A DNA stretch of 64,000 nt from Plantago major. Taxonomy: Eukaryota > Streptophyta > Magnoliopsida > Lamiales > Plantaginaceae. Numbering within the stretch: position 1 is the stretch's first letter; every line of letters starts with the position of its first letter. Shown here one piece after another: positions 46,201-60,100 of this stretch. The notes under the pieces were generated by a model. The model worked only from the letters and a program-made list of their open reading frames with translations. It made no database searches and was not told where the DNA came from. The position numbers were made by a program, and so were the translations under genes. The stretch is taken from the NCBI GenBank assembly GCA_026545765.1, contig CM048841.1, forward strand, positions 90,287,419-90,351,418. The letters run 5' to 3'.

Positions 46201-49200
46201 CTTCACATATTCTAAACAACTCCACTAGCTTCCGGAAAAAATCTTGCTGCATAACCAAAGTGCTGATTAGAAGCAACTCATTAACAGCTCACAGACAAGC
46301 TGTACAAATATGACATGACACGAATTAGATATGCGGGCTTCAAAAAGCTACAGGATTGAAAACTGGTAGGAGTGGGCCTTATCTTTACACTATATGCATA
46401 TTGTACTTGTACATGAATACGTAATATATCGTTGAACTGAAGCAAAAGTAATGTGTATGCAATACAGGCAGTAAATGTGCATTACATAATACAGGTGTAA
46501 CCTCCCCCCCAACAAAAAAAAAACACACACACACACACAACACCCACGAGACCTAATGCACATGTGCCAATTAAAACTTTGGTAAATAGAAAGGCAAGTA
46601 TTACAGTAGAACCAGAAAAGGGGTGGTTTAGAAAACAAGGTAAATATGAAAGGGCGATTGGAACTTTATTACTTATTTTAGTCAAGGGGACTCGGGACTC
46701 ATTAGGCATTCTTCCACTTTAATCTTTCATAAGATTCTAGCCAGTATATTCAGAAAATAAAACTAATGAAACGAAAGTGGTTTTTATATTCCGACCGTAA
46801 TTTTGAAGTGCCTACTTTTCTTGTTAGTATCCAGCTAGTCTTGAAACTTCTATATGTATCATGTTGCTGCTTATGAATCTGGTTATTTATGACTTATGAA
46901 TATGTGATGTTGCAGTGCACAAAATTAGTTGTCCTATAGACTTCAGTATTGCGGGTTGCTGACAGTAATTGTTATTGCTGCAGAGCTGATACGTAACAAG
47001 AAATATATGTAGCGGAACTTTATTTTCAAAAGGTGTCCATATTAGTGTAAGCTATGTGCTAACACAAGTTGTACCCTTTGTCCTGCAAGCTGCTAATAAC
47101 ATTGAAACAGCATGCCAAATTTAGTCGGCTAAGAAACTTAATTAGATGATGACAATTTTCAGGCCATATCATGGTAGTTCACAAACTTCCCGTATCAAAT
47201 GTCGTAAAACCCATCTCAATGGTAGGTATAATAGCTGTGCATACCAGCTATCAGAGGTGGGGTGGGGCGAAGGAAAGAAGCTGAACAAGAGCAACAGAAG
47301 CCCGAAAATATCAATGAGAAAGAACAACCTATGCAGTTTACCATCTAAAGCCTGTTTTGAAAAACAAGGAATTCAAATTCGACATATCCAAGTAAGTAGC
47401 ATTGTATACAGGCAACACTTACATCATGCATCATAAGTTCTGACACACGCAACTGATCCGTGATGCCACTCTCAACAACAATCTGCAAAATCAATAGCTT
47501 TCAGTGTTAAAATGACAGAAAAGCAGTATGATACAATATTCAAATAGCTTCAGTTATGATGTGCTTGATAAAATAGACGAGGTATGCCAAGCAGCTTACC
47601 TTGAGTATCAATGGGAGAGTAGAGATCTCAACTGCAGGCAACTCCCTCAAATCATTGTTAACATTGTTGAAAGTATCATCTGAACGATTCATATGTAAAC
47701 ATCAGCGCATGTAAGCAGCAGAATGTCAAATGCTAAAACTTTATGCTTAATAAATTAGCAAATACTCCTCACCCAACTCCTCATTACTCTTAGAGTACAT
47801 ATAAGGTACTCCCTCCATCCTAAATAGAACTTCTCATTTTGCCATTTTGGGAGTCCTGGTAGAAACTTAGCATACCCAAGATAGCAATTTCTTGCCATTC
47901 TATATTCATTTTCTCTCATACTTTAACAACCACTTACAACTTCTGTTATATGTGGTGGGCACAGATGGAGTATATGATTCTAGAATATATAGGTGAATAA
48001 AAAGCATTACTGAATCATAAACATGAGAACTGACTAGTTCAATCACTAAACATATTCCTAAGATCCAGGCACCTACACCTGTGGGTCACGCAGGCTGCGA
48101 GTAAAATGACTTCTATAACACACTCATGCCAGTAATCAATCCCCCCCCCCCCCAAACAGCCAATCGGTCTTGACCAGAGACCGAACCTGGGATGTGCAAC
48201 TTAATGATGCAATTGAAAAAAATCAGGTCATTACCAGAACAAATCATAACTTCCTTTTCCTATTCTGTTAGTCATTGACTCATCAAATACAAGTCAAGAT
48301 GCTACATTTACTATATGCCTGTTAATTAGATAGTGATCTTCCGTTAAATGTTCTTCTATCGGGCTACCATTTACATGGCTTGAACCAGAACAGCAATAAG
48401 TTCAGTTACAGAATTTCTGCTTATTTTTGTCACTGAAAGTGGTCCATTAACTGAACAATTTTGGGTGATTATCAAAATTGGTCCATCCGTCCATGTATTT
48501 CTCACAAACTCATTTTTCAACTTACATGTTATGTCAGTGTGTGTGTCACGGGTTCCTGTGTGTCACTCTGTCAGTAAATTTGCTATTAAAAGCTATTTTT
48601 CAATTAAGACTTTTACCAAATAATCGTTCCAGTCGGTCAAACTAGTATTTTGTAACATTAAGAGTTCTGGAATTAGATATGCAGTATACTCCCCTCATCC
48701 CGTACCAATTGGCCACTTTATATTCAGAGGAAAAAAAACATAAATGATAAAAAGTTCAGTAAATTTTGGTGGGAAGTATACTTTTAAGAGAAGGGCGAAT
48801 AAATTAATAGCAATGCAAGTTAAGTTGATTGGGGTTACAAAATTGCTAGTTTTAATGGAAAGTAGCTATTCGAACATCTCAAAAAGGCGAAGTGATCGTT
48901 TGATATCAGATGGAGGGAGTAATATTACTCCCTCCAGGCCTCCATTCTTTTAGAAGTTTTCCACTTTGGTTTGGCACAAAGATTAAGAAAAGCAGCATAA
49001 AGTACAACAAGTACAAATCTGGCCCCTAAATTATGTATCTAAATTGGTTTGTTATTGTTTAATTGTGTGGCGTATTATGTAAATAAGTGGAGGTGGAAGG
49101 GTATCTATTATGAAGTTGTTTCCATAAATGGAAAGTGGAAAGCATTTAAATAACACTACCTAAATGGCAAAGTGGAAAACTTCTAAAAGAATGGAGGGAG

Positions 49201-51771
49201 TATTACAGATTCCAATGAATGCTTTGATAGTATTGCTAAACAAATCATCACCATATTTAATTCATACTGACGCTTCTCAATTCAACTAGTGGAAATCCCT
49301 ACTCCTCTTCCATTCCCGATAGAGGGTAAAGCAAACAGCTTAGCTTGAAACATTCACGGAAATGTAATTAAAAACAAATAAAAGTTGACATCTGCAGATA
49401 TAGGGTTATTTGACGACATTAAATGAGTAAATGAACTGAAAGACTCGCACTTACTGGTAAGTGAGCTGAAGTGCAAATTCCTCTGTGCATTACATATATG
49501 ATCCCTGCATTTAACTCCAGTGAGAATATAAATAGATATAAGTCGAGCAGTGTAAGACAAAGAATGAAAAGAACAAAGTGTTAAAAGGTGAGATTATAGA
49601 ACACTAGCCATATGTAAGAGCAACCAGTGGGCTCCTGGAAACTAAGTGCCAACTCGGTTGAAAACTCAGGATCCCTCCATGATATGATTGTATCTAGGCA
49701 CATCATTAATTATTATAAGATATAAGCAACATTAAAATGGAACATGTGTTAGACTTGACCTAGAATTAGACGCAAGGACCAGTAAAAAGATACCTTCTTG
49801 CTTGCGATAAATATCGTCTGAGCTGATTCGATGCAACAGCAAAGTCTCATTGTCCTCCTCATCAACGACAAAAAGCCCCAACTCCTCCGACCTCTATGCA
49901 TAGCAACCAAACCCAGGTCTTTTCAGTCTCCACATATTTCACATACTCATACAAATACGTGCACAGACATGATTATATTCGTGCACATAAGCACAGGCAC
50001 ATGTATAAATATAAATTCACATACACAGAGAGATATTAGATGTGGACATGTGTGAAGGTAAAGAGAAACGTGATAAGTCTGCTAAAATAACAAAACAAAC
50101 ATCCAAAAACCAAACCTCTAGATAATCAACAGCAACATGGCCAGTTCCTTGATCATCCCATCTTCCGTCCACATTCAGGCGGTATACTTTAACACGCTGA
50201 AATTACAAAAGAAATAGGTCAGAACTATGAAACAGTTTAACTTGAGGTGTGTATTTAAGAACATTGGCAAATTTAAGTGAAAATCCATAAATAACACAGT
50301 TTTGCAAAACGAAGGGTGTAAAGGGAGAAAAGCTTTGTTCAGTTCACTTTTTTTTCATCGGCTAGAGATATATTTTAAAGTTCTTATAAGTTTAGAGTTT
50401 GATTACTTTGTATGAAAAGGACAAAATAAATTGATGCACCGAGTAACTTGATGTCTAACTGTATACCACGCATTTAGAGAAAAGCCGGCATTACAAATGA
50501 ATAATACTGCAACACGAGCCAGATTCTAATCTACAGTGATAGTAATCAAAACCTCATGTGTAACATTAATGAGAAAGCAGTTATCAGTACCACCATGGGT
50601 AGCATAATATACGAGAGATGAACACATAACAGTAATTCAGTAACACCACCAGACACATATACTTTTATCATGAAAAACTACCTTCCAGCTAAACCTAATA
50701 AAGACAGCATAGCATAGAACTTACTGAGATAATCACCGTTATTGACTACAACAAAAAGAATCTTTGAATTGATGAATCCATCTAAAGGGAGCAATAGTAG
50801 GTCCTAAATGTTCTGGGATGGGTTTATCATAAAATCCCCTCCATGTCCCACACTAATGACTAAGAAGTTGTTTCGTTAACAACTAAAATTCAGAAACTTG
50901 GTTAAAAACAACTAAATTTTTACTTAACTCAACGTTTTAGTTCTATACCAAACACTCCCTAAGATACAGCTTTAGTGTCAAAAGACTGAATATCATTACA
51001 ATTACACCAACTGGACAAGGGGAAGCACTGGTACAGTAATGGTTATAAAAACAAGAGCAACTTGTGACATATCACAATGCCTTTCATGCAAAATCAGTCG
51101 ATATAACTTAAAGCAGGTGAGCTCAAGAACTATCATGACAGAGAGAGACTACAGCAACAATCAACTAATACATACAAGATAGACGAATAAATGTCCTCCT
51201 TTACCAATTCTTGTGAAATGGCTAAATATAGCTAGTATTTGTTTGCATTGAACTCCAATATCATACACTACGTAGCCTTGTCATTCTTCCACATAAACCT
51301 TTCTTGGAGGCAGAACTTATTATCACCCTAATGCATTCCAATCTTGCTATAGCTAAGCTTAAATATCCCACGAGGCTAAAAAGGATTAAATTTGCATCCG
51401 GGCTAAAGGTATTAACTCCATTATGTCATAGTTAGGCATGCAGGACACCTTTTTCAGCTACCAATCATGACTCGTAAAACCTTCAAACTACTTTTCCTAA
51501 CACATTCAATAAAACTGTACAAAACTACGAAGTAATTCAATCAACAGAGCACAAAACGCGAAACTGGATAGCTCAATTAAAAGCTGAAATCTACCTTATA
51601 TGACAAGTGCTCCTTGAAGCTAAAAAGACAAAAACAAGACAGAGACAAATCTAGAACTTAAATTAGAAACAGCTTGAAAAGGATTTACTTGAGCCAAAAC
51701 ATTTTTAAATTATGCTCCAAACTCACCTGCAAGGAATTGTTGGTATTGGGCGATTTCTCCTGCGCGCCCAT
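37214..51771 (-). CDS. PP4R3: Protein phosphatase 4 regulatory subunit 3 (SMEK/PSY2 family)
   Basis: Regulatory subunit that directs the PP4 catalytic core to nuclear substrates. I trace 24 coding exons: 51727-51771, 50116-50196, 49794-49893, 49609-49693, 49455-49504, 47600-47679, 47423-47482, 46147-46246, 45981-46058, 44739-44803, 44526-44594, 44358-44435, 44167-44262, 41959-42029, 41540-41617, 41347-41437, 40909-41004, 39943-40154, 39733-39847, 38894-39025, 38699-38806, 38508-38617, 38291-38389, 37214-37718. They sum to 2604 bp, 867 residues, in frame throughout. Residues about 16-120 form the RanBP1/EVH1-like domain (RVKVYRLNVDGRWDDQGTGH). About 125-640 is the SMK-1/armadillo region (LTRRREKYLVVAAVRFLRTL). 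The tail has an acidic run (DYDDDDDDEDEDYRPPPKRT) and basic, nuclear-signal-like KLKRKLV. Exon 4 to 5 needs a GC-AG intron. Confidence 0.93.
39525..39546. repeat. Run of 22 C in a PP4R3 intron
   Basis: A pure C tract on the plus strand, hence G22 in the sense pre-mRNA. It could form a G-quadruplex. Its true length is uncertain because such runs are hard to sequence. Confidence 0.8.
40363..40615. mobile_element. Stowaway-like MITE (family B) in PP4R3 intron
   Basis: CTCCCTCCGTCCCGGAGAAC at the left end and GGGGAACGGAGAGAG at the right, with TA on both sides. It is 253 bp and aligns along its length to 22141-22383. It lies in the intron between the exons at 40909 and 40154. Confidence 0.88.
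41742..41913 (-). mobile_element. Au-type SINE in PP4R3 intron
   Basis: Read on the minus strand, the order matches the plant Au SINE: head AAGCCTTGGC...AGCAAGTTGCT, then GAGGTCAGGAAACTGCCTC, then TTTGTAAAATGCAAAGGTAA, and a 3' part CCCTTGTAGAGCCGGGC. Box B is worn. It lies in the sense orientation in the intron between exons 14 and 15. Confidence 0.75.
43037..43500. repeat. Cluster of GGTGAC/GTCACC palindromes in a PP4R3 intron
   Basis: At least three hairpins of one motif: GGTGACAGG/CCTGTCACC (43037-43058), GTGGTGACTGACATCAGTCAC (about 43442-43462) and GGTGACTGAATCAGTCACC (43482-43500). A fourth, imperfect, lies near 43100-43121. They may mark the two ends of a worn element. No target duplication was found. 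Confidence 0.6.
47809..47970. mobile_element. Stowaway-like MITE in PP4R3 intron 5
   Basis: CTCCCTCCATCCTAAATAGA at the left end and GCACAGATGGAG at the right, with TA outside. At 162 bp it is shorter than its relatives and probably internally deleted. Confidence 0.7.
48141..48153. repeat. Run of 13 C in PP4R3 intron 5
   Basis: A pure C tract, G13 in the sense transcript. It sits in a stretch (about 48060-48235) with a SINE box-B-like GGTTCGGTC on the minus strand that I could not confirm as an element. Confidence 0.8.
48689..48919. mobile_element. Stowaway-like MITE in PP4R3 intron 5, first of a pair
   Basis: It begins CTCCCCTCATCCCGTACCAA and ends CAGATGGAGGGAG, with TA outside both ends. 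It abuts the next MITE with only a few bases between. Confidence 0.8.
48928..49200. mobile_element. Stowaway-like MITE in PP4R3 intron 5, second of a pair
   Basis: CTCCCTCCAGGCCTCCATTC at the left end and AAAAGAATGGAGGGAG at the right, with TTA or TA outside. TAGAAGTTTTCCACTTTG pairs with CAAAGTGGAAAACTTCTA at the far end. It lies 8 bp from its neighbour, so TA at one MITE edge may have been the target of the other. Confidence 0.85.
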
Positions 51772-54103
51772 GGGACAATAAACGAAGTAGACCTCTTTCT
51801 GAAGTGTTTGGAATACACAGGACGGATTCAAATTGCTCAGCTTCAACTTTCAAATTATAAATTAGGGTTTAGAAGAGAGGGATAAATTAATCACGGAAAG
51901 AAAGGTCTACAAGTTTGGTATTTCGGGTTGGGTAATTGTTAGTGGATCAATTTCAGAATCCTACTGCCATTGATGACAAACTGAGTTAGTGAACAAGCTT
52001 CCTCTTCTTCTTCTTCTTCTCTCTGTTTTTTCTTTACTATTTTTTCTTTTTCATATGAAGCTGTTTCTGCCCGATATTTCACAGAACAGTGGAGTATGGG
52101 TGGAATGACAACATTGACCTTTCCCACTCCCAATTTTACATCCTTTCTTTCTTTATTTGGCCATTTATTCTTATTTTACAGTTTAATTATTCATCGATAT
52201 TATTTTATTGAATATTATCGTAACTTAAATTTAGTTGTCATTTCAACTATATCTCTAAGAACTTTAAACTTGAAATTTCTCTAAAAAGGTACAGATTGTC
52301 AATCACTTTAAACTTATTTATGCTTTCGTTTATTTTTATTATCATTAATGGTATATGCATTCATAAATTTTACCCCGCACACTATTCTAATACATACATT
52401 ATCTAATTTAAAATGAAGAAGAAATGGGCTGCTAACGCAATTAATTGATAGTTTAGTAACTTGTAAAGGTGTTAGGTTTTCAAGAGCATGTAATTTTAAT
52501 TTTTTGAAGACCTACCGAGAAGACCATCATTTGAAGATCAACTGCTGGAGAGTTCCAAAAGACTATAAGTTGTTGAAGACTCATACTGGCTGTATAGGCC
52601 CGTTGAGAGACAGACTTATTCTCAACAAGTGGACATTTCTTGACACATTTGGTCAAGTGAACATTTAAATGACATAGTAGGTTGACTAATTCCCTCACCG
52701 AAGATGCTACCCAATGATGGATACATTTTGAAGATGTCCGTCGTGACTCGTGAGAAAAAGATGAAAGATGAGGTAGTATATTTTGCTAGAAAACAAAATT
52801 GTACACACTGCCTAAGAAAGTAAGATCGCTTGGGAATTCAATACAAAAGTCTTTGTACCTCCGATAGTACAACTTATCTCAACTATTTTGGACTGTGAGT
52901 AGGAACACTTAGAACTTGAGAAAACACGGAAAAAAGACTGAACATACTTGCTATTGCGATTAATAAAACACTCAAATCTATCTATGTTCATAAATTTCAA
53001 ATAAGACTCGGGTCTTTTAAGCTACTTGTGAGTTGTGAATAAGTCAGGATTAGCTTTGAAGTTGCCACTGATAAGGGTTACTCCAAATCTTTGAAACATA
53101 GGATCTCTTGTTGAGATATATCACTGAAGGTGTTTGAAACATTGTTCAGTAAGAGATCATTTTCTTGTCAAAATCACACACAAACAAACCAAACATGCGT
53201 ACCAAGGAATAATGGAGGAACTACTTAATCTGGGTAACCAAGGAAAACCCATTGGAGAAACTGAGTAGCTCAAGAAGTCAAAGAAACATCGTCTGGGAGT
53301 ACAATGTCAAGCTTAGCTTTATATAGCCCGAGAGTACTTGCCATTTCGGGAACAAATGCGCCAAGAGGCCATATTAGAGGGGGTAGTTTCTATATATTGC
53401 ATCAACATTTTCAAGCTTAGCTACAAAGAATCACATGACTAGCTATAATTTTGTATGTTTACTAGTATACTTGCATTCCGACACATGATGTTGCTCTCGA
53501 AAGATGACATCTCGTAAAATACTGTTGTTCGAAGATCGTGAATGAAACTTCTTCCAACTCTATCAAACTACCATAGTACCATCCCACACAGGTACTTCAA
53601 CAAGTGGAGTTGGTAAGTTGGTCCAAAAAAGAACCACCTAAGTTGTTTCTCTTGGGGATTTGAATGCTCACTGTAAAGGGTCGACAAAGATGGAGAAAAT
53701 AATAGGCGAGAAATGTCCGTGTGAACGAAAACAAGACCTTACATGTCAATTTGCACATTAGGATCACAGTTATATCATCAATCATCCCAAAGTTTTAGGT
53801 TCAAAGTCTTACATGCTCCGCGGGTACTGTCCCAGACATACAGGAATCAGAATCATGCATAGTGTTTAATTAACACGTTTTCTCAGCCCTAATAGGTTAA
53901 TATAGAGATTTCATCATCCCCAGCAAAGAAGATACAAGAAGATGATGTATGCACCAAACTGCAATCTCATTTATCAGATTTGAGATGGAGACATCAACTA
54001 AAGGACAGCAGGAATGCGAAAAATTTACAAATTTACAGTCGGTAAAAGATGACCTATCCTTACTTCTTTCCTTAAACATCCTTCACAAAATCAGAATATT
54101 AGA
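51772..54103. other. Spacer between PP4R3 and CAMTA
   Basis: It contains the PP4R3 leader, which is pyrimidine-rich on the minus strand near 51990-52035 (CTT/TTC repeats), and the CAMTA 3' untranslated region. The part at about 52470-53320 resembles an old LTR-type retroelement remnant (repeated GAAGAC and GAAGATC, AGTAAGAGATCATTTTCTTG), but I found neither terminal repeats nor genes. I make no firm call there. Confidence 0.4.
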
Positions 54104-57100
54104 TCAGTACTTTGTTGATCCCATGTTGATATCAGGATACGCAAGTTCTTCCAACTCCAGCTGCACAGAAAATCGATGAATTGGCCATGGAAATCGAATT
54201 GTTAAAGTTGCCTAGAATAACAGGATAATAATTATTTACCATTGCCTGACTATGTTCCATTTTCATCCTCCTGTACTCTTCTTGTGCCCGCCTCGAACGA
54301 AACATTGCTTGGACTCTAACAACAGATCTTTCAACACGCTCCTCAGCCTGTTTCCTACTGGCCACAAAGAAATCCTCTTCCGCATCACTTTCTTGATTGG
54401 AGTCGTCAACAGTTACCACAGGTTGTTGAAGCCCACGGAATCCTTTTCTCTTTAGACGCCAACGTAGTACAGCTTTCTCAAGTACCCCAACCGACCAACA
54501 AATTTTTCTGTACTGCCTCCGGACTTGGAAACCCCTAAAAACTGACTGCAATGAGAAAGAAGAAATATATTAGCTTTCACGAAGTAAAATTGGAAACAGA
54601 ATAATGTCACAGAATAAAGTATCTGGTGATCTAGTTTTGACTGGATGAGTGAAACAGCAGTCCAGGAGGTCAAAAGCAACTGCACCCATATCACGAAATG
54701 CCCCCTCAGTCTGAAATGCACTAGAGAGATTCATGCAGTAGACAGTTACAAGCTTCAGTTGTAGCCTGTCATTCTGTCTAATACAACTGTAGATCTATAA
54801 CAGCAGAACTGAGGAATGTTTTCTGATGCATATCAAACTACATTTTAATCTGTGAATGTCAAACCTTGGGCATGCATATCACCAGGGCTAACATAATCCA
54901 GCTATCCGCATTTCAGCATTCAGCCGTGTAACCAAGGTTCACCATTAGAACTGAGAGACTCGGGGTAAAAGGGGAGGAAGAAAAAAAGGGAAGAGGGGAT
55001 ATTCACACCCACATGCCCGTTGCATACAGCTATAGACCTAATTTAATGTGGTATCCATTGGTTTTGGGAAATTATTCGTACTCAGTACTCCCTTTATATA
55101 TTTTGGACGTCATTGAAGGTACCCCTAAAATTACACAAACTCCAAAAGTGACACATGATAAAAATTTATTGAAACAAATCAGAGGCATATTACTTGGTTC
55201 ATGCTTATATGCCTGAGATCAGGGTTACATATACCAAAACAATAACCCAGTCCAACTTACTTGAAGTTTGATGGCTTGACGACGCAGGTTAAGGAAATCC
55301 TTGCGGATTTTCCAAGTCCGGAATCTGTACTGGATTCTAGCAGCAGCTGCAATTTTTTTGCGTGTGTCATAGTCGCGGAAAGCATGCTGGATTTTCATTG
55401 CAGCAACTATGTTGCGAGCTTCCGTCTCAGGATTAGAGGACTCAACTATTTGAGTTCGTACATTGAGTGAATGCTCCCTGAATGCAGTCTGGATACGTGC
55501 AGCTGCATCAGCTGCAGTCCTGTAAGCAGCTAAAGTATCCTTCAAATACATCTCATCCTCATTGAAATTCCCAACGTTAATAGGATCGTTCGTGGTAGTT
55601 TGTAGTGACCCGCTAACATTTCCAGCTAATGTCATATCATTGAATTGTGCAACCAAAGCCTTCTCCGCGAGATAAGCACTTAAACCATCATACCCATTTT
55701 TAGAAGCAAGATCAGCAGCTTGGCATCCACCAGGGTTCTCTGGTGTTGGATCAGTAACTAAATTTGGCTTTGCGCCCGTAGATAAAAGCGATGCTACCAT
55801 TTTCTCTCTGAAAATAAGTGTAGCAGGAAAATATTACGATGAATCACATGCTAATCTGAGCATAAAAAAAAAATTTAGCACAGCATTCAATATTAATTGT
55901 TTAGTGATTTTTAGGTAAAATAGATTCTATTAGAGCAGTAGAATGCATGGGGAGTGCAGAACAGAGTAAGGTAGGAAAAGTAGCTGACACGAGCAGTAGG
56001 TAGTTGGTTTCTAGCTATGCTATTAAACCACAACCTTCAATTACATTGTTTTTACTGTGTACAGATGATATGTGACAAATTGAATTGTGCATATATGTGA
56101 GAAAGGCTGGCCAGAAAAAACTGAAAAGGTTTGCAAAAGAGATGTAAAAAATCCTATATAAAGTTTGTCTCCTTACTTTTTTTTATACAACTAAATGCAA
56201 CAATGATATGTTTTGGCGCCTACCAACCAATTTTTCTTCCTACTTTTCCATCTTAATGTTACATGTGAATGTGATTACTTAATTTAATTTAAAACAAATT
56301 AAGCACACGCACAACAATCTCAACCAATTGAGGAGTTAGAGATGGATAACTGAAGGGCGAAACAAGTTAAGATGAAGTAATGAACAGAGTAGCTATAGCT
56401 AATTAAGCAGCACAAGTTGTACCTTCCATAATATGCAGCCCAATGTAGAGCGGTCCATCCACGTTTGTCTCGATAATCCAAAGACAGGCCAGAGCATGAA
56501 TAAGGATAAACTGCCCAGGTATAACCTAGAATCGCACACAAGTGAATAACACCTTGACCGTGCTCATCACGTTCAGTAATTTTGCAACCAGTTACGACTT
56601 GTTCTAGCAGCCATTCCTGTAGTCTATTCTGTAAAATCAGCTCAAACAAACAATCTTTTGCCTGGGGACAAGACAATTTAGTAGCTCCAATCATTTTGGT
56701 CAAATGCGACCAACGGCCAGCGATGTGTGAAGTCTTCTGAGCAAAAGCTTTGGCATCCTTCAAAGCATTTGGAGAAAATTTATTGTGAAAGACACTCAAA
56801 CTCTTCGATGAAAACAACAAGTGAGCAAGCCTCATCTGAAGTTGAAATTCTTCCCAGTTAGATTTATTCTCCAACGAATTACGTTCTGAAACTATAGGAG
56901 CACGGAATTCAAAAGTTACAACTTGACTGATAGGTTCATGCCCATCCAAGGTGAGATAGAGATTCACTGGGCCAGGAGGTTGGGGTGAAATTAAACAACG
57001 ATATACTCCAACTTGGGTGTGTACTACTGGAAAAACAGAATCGCCACATGCAAGATATAATTCGGAGTGCTGCAGTTGTCCTTCATTAGAAAAACCAACC

Positions 57101-60100
57101 ACCAAGATCTGCAGTATAGCAGTCAGCAAGTCAACCAACTTTGTGTATAACGACTGCGTGCTATCATATACCAAGTAATATATATAAATTGGCATCATCA
57201 TTTTTAACTTTTTTTGGCAGAAACAGTAGCTGCATTAATCTAGGTAGGTACACTTAACACAAATAAAAGGACCAGCGGGATTTATTTTCTTTATGATATC
57301 ATTCAGAATAATCCCATGGCATGGCATCTGAATATAGTTTTTCCAGAACGTTCATCAATGTCATCACCTTCATAAACAACTATTGTATTCTTCTGTTAGA
57401 CTTTTACAACTAAAATGTAAAATATATAAACAAATATAGAACAATTACATTGATGAAGACGGTTTTGATCTTCATTCAGATGATGAGAGTTAAGGGGGCT
57501 AATGGTTTTGATCTTCATTCAGTTCTACTCTTTGGTATTTGTTATCTTCACTAGCTTTAACGCTTCAGTAATGTCATTTATTACTACTTTTGCATCTTGA
57601 ACTTGTATTTATAGAGTTTATTTTTTACGTTTTCATTGAAAATTTGTTACTTTTCACTTATAGATACGCATTTATGATTTATGGCCATCAAATATATTAA
57701 CAGGTAGTATATGTAAGGTTCTATATGCCTGACTGCCTGTGGGTTATCATAACAAATAGCGTGCACGACATGCTGCATGATTGCTCCAGGCCATGTTTGT
57801 GTGAAGGCACGCTATGGGCTGTTAATATTTATGGGCTGATATTATCACGAGTAACACTAGAAAATATGATAAAACAGCGTTAATGAGGATAACCTTTGTT
57901 TCTTCAGTTGAAAGGGCCCAGGCAGGTGAGATATCTGTTATGTTGAATATTTGCCCTGCTGCCAATCGTTGTTGATTGCCCATCACTGGAGATGTGGAAG
58001 GCTGGTGTTCGCTTGTAATAGAAGCTTCAAGAGCTCTATTATCTGCTGGTCCTGGAAAATCAGTGGTGGCATATGTCATCCATCTCCCAAAACTGTCCTG
58101 TGTTCCTAAAACATTGCCGTCCAGATTAAGCAAAGAATCATTGTCTCCCAACAGGCTCGATACAGGATTCATATTCTGTGAACTTATGATTGGCCCTTGG
58201 TTGATTGTCTGGTAGGGTATATTGCAGGAGGTATCATAATTAATGGTTTCACTGGGAACACCTTGTATGGGGATACCATTGCCGGAACTTTCTTTGTAAA
58301 CCTTGTCAGATGGCCTATAGCCCTGTAACATATTTTGCCTATTAATAGTAATAATAATGCATCCTTAACATGACCCAGTACTGATGGCTGAAATATTTAG
58401 CTGCTCGACAAATAAGAAATACACAACAGAAAACAAGAGGCGTGGATAGCTAGACCTATCTGCTGTTATTTATGTCAAATTTATATGTTTCACAGCTTCA
58501 GTAATAGATAAAAAGATCAGGACACAGATGAGATCCATTTTAAAGACTTGTAGCGAAAGATCCACGCTTATCAGGACTTATAAAAGATTGTATTTAATAA
58601 AATAGGACATGTAATAATATAGAGGCGACGCCAAAGCAGTGCCAGTCAAAGGTAGAACATCTCTTTTTTAACATAAACATACTTCTAAAGTATTACATAC
58701 CATGCCTCACCAGGAAAAATTGCAGATATATTGAAACCAAGAGGTTCATCTACTGGGAATTAAGCTTAAGTTTATAGGGCATTAAAAGATTCCCATGTGG
58801 CTTAAGAAATAAAAAGGGTACAAACTATAGGACCAAAAGAAAGTGAGAGCAAAAGTGGACCACAAGATTCACTTACATAGACTCCGTTGCCATTCATTAG
58901 CTGCTGACTCAATTGCACAAAACCTGCTAAATTACCTATAACCACATAACTGTTAAATTAGGAGATTCAAAAAAGCAGAAATTTCTGGAGGAAATTGCAA
59001 ATCATTTTGGAATACCGTCTGGTTGTGTTATCAACTCCTGGGAATCATCTGGGCCCAATAGCTCATCCCACTCAAGTGTATTTATCTCATGAAGCCTCTG
59101 TTCATGATTCTTGATTGTCATGCTATCACGCCGGTCTGAGGTCAAACAAAGAGAGCTTAAACATTGGCCATGTCAGTCAAAAGAATACCTATCAGGTTAT
59201 GGCTTCACAAACTGTTCATGCTTAGTAGGTACACACATATAAACAAAATAGCATACGTTATACTTATACATATGATATCAGGAATTATGTCTCAGTCACT
59301 ATACATGCCATGCCCTTAAGGAGAAAAAAGAGGTTCTAACCCATACTGAAGAAGAAAAAAGTAAAATAAATAAATAAATAAAGCAAAGATGTTTTTTCTC
59401 GAGTGTAAAAAGGAAAACGAAATGTAAAAAAAAAAAAATTACTTTTCTGTATACTAAAGGTTATCATCAAAACAGGACGGATACAATCCCCAATACACAT
59501 ATGATAAATACAATATTCAAATCCAGATCTTCATAGACAAAGTCACAGAAGTAAATTTAATTAATCTTGAAAATCTTAAAAGTAATGTCAGAGAGAGGCC
59601 GTTAGTTCTTTCTCCGTGCAGCTGAGCTATGTGCTTTCAGAATTGAATTCAAAACTTCAAGTAAGTTGGATACTTGAAGAGCGCATGAAAATAAAGCAGG
59701 GCAGCTAAATAAACCATAATTACCTAAATTTGCTACAGTACCAACATAATAAGGACGATCAAATGTGGAATCAGATTCTTCTGACAAAGGCCCTGCTCCT
59801 GAACTAGAATTAGAGATTCCTGGCGTCGCAGGAGAACCCTGCACCTGCATCATCAGTTAACATAAATAGGAAGTAACCAGCAAAGTTACTTCATCCACGA
59901 GATAATGTAGTATGCACAGATGCAGACCTTTAATTCCTCAGGCTTAATACATGATTGCAAATTTGCAATGTTTTATATCACATATTAACAAGTAATTTTG
60001 ATTCCCAACAATTTTTTTAGGAAAGATGTACCGTGTGCAGAGACATTGTTGAATTTATTAGATATACCAACTGTTCGGAAAGTTGGAGCTTTGATAGAAT

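Noticed and set aside
48060-48235. Possible SINE in PP4R3 intron 5
   Set aside because: A box-B-like GGTTCGGTC is present on the minus strand, but there is no box A, tail or target duplication.
52470-53320. Possible LTR-retroelement remnant
   Set aside because: It looks LTR-like by eye, but no terminal repeats, primer site or genes support it, so it is mentioned only within the spacer entry.
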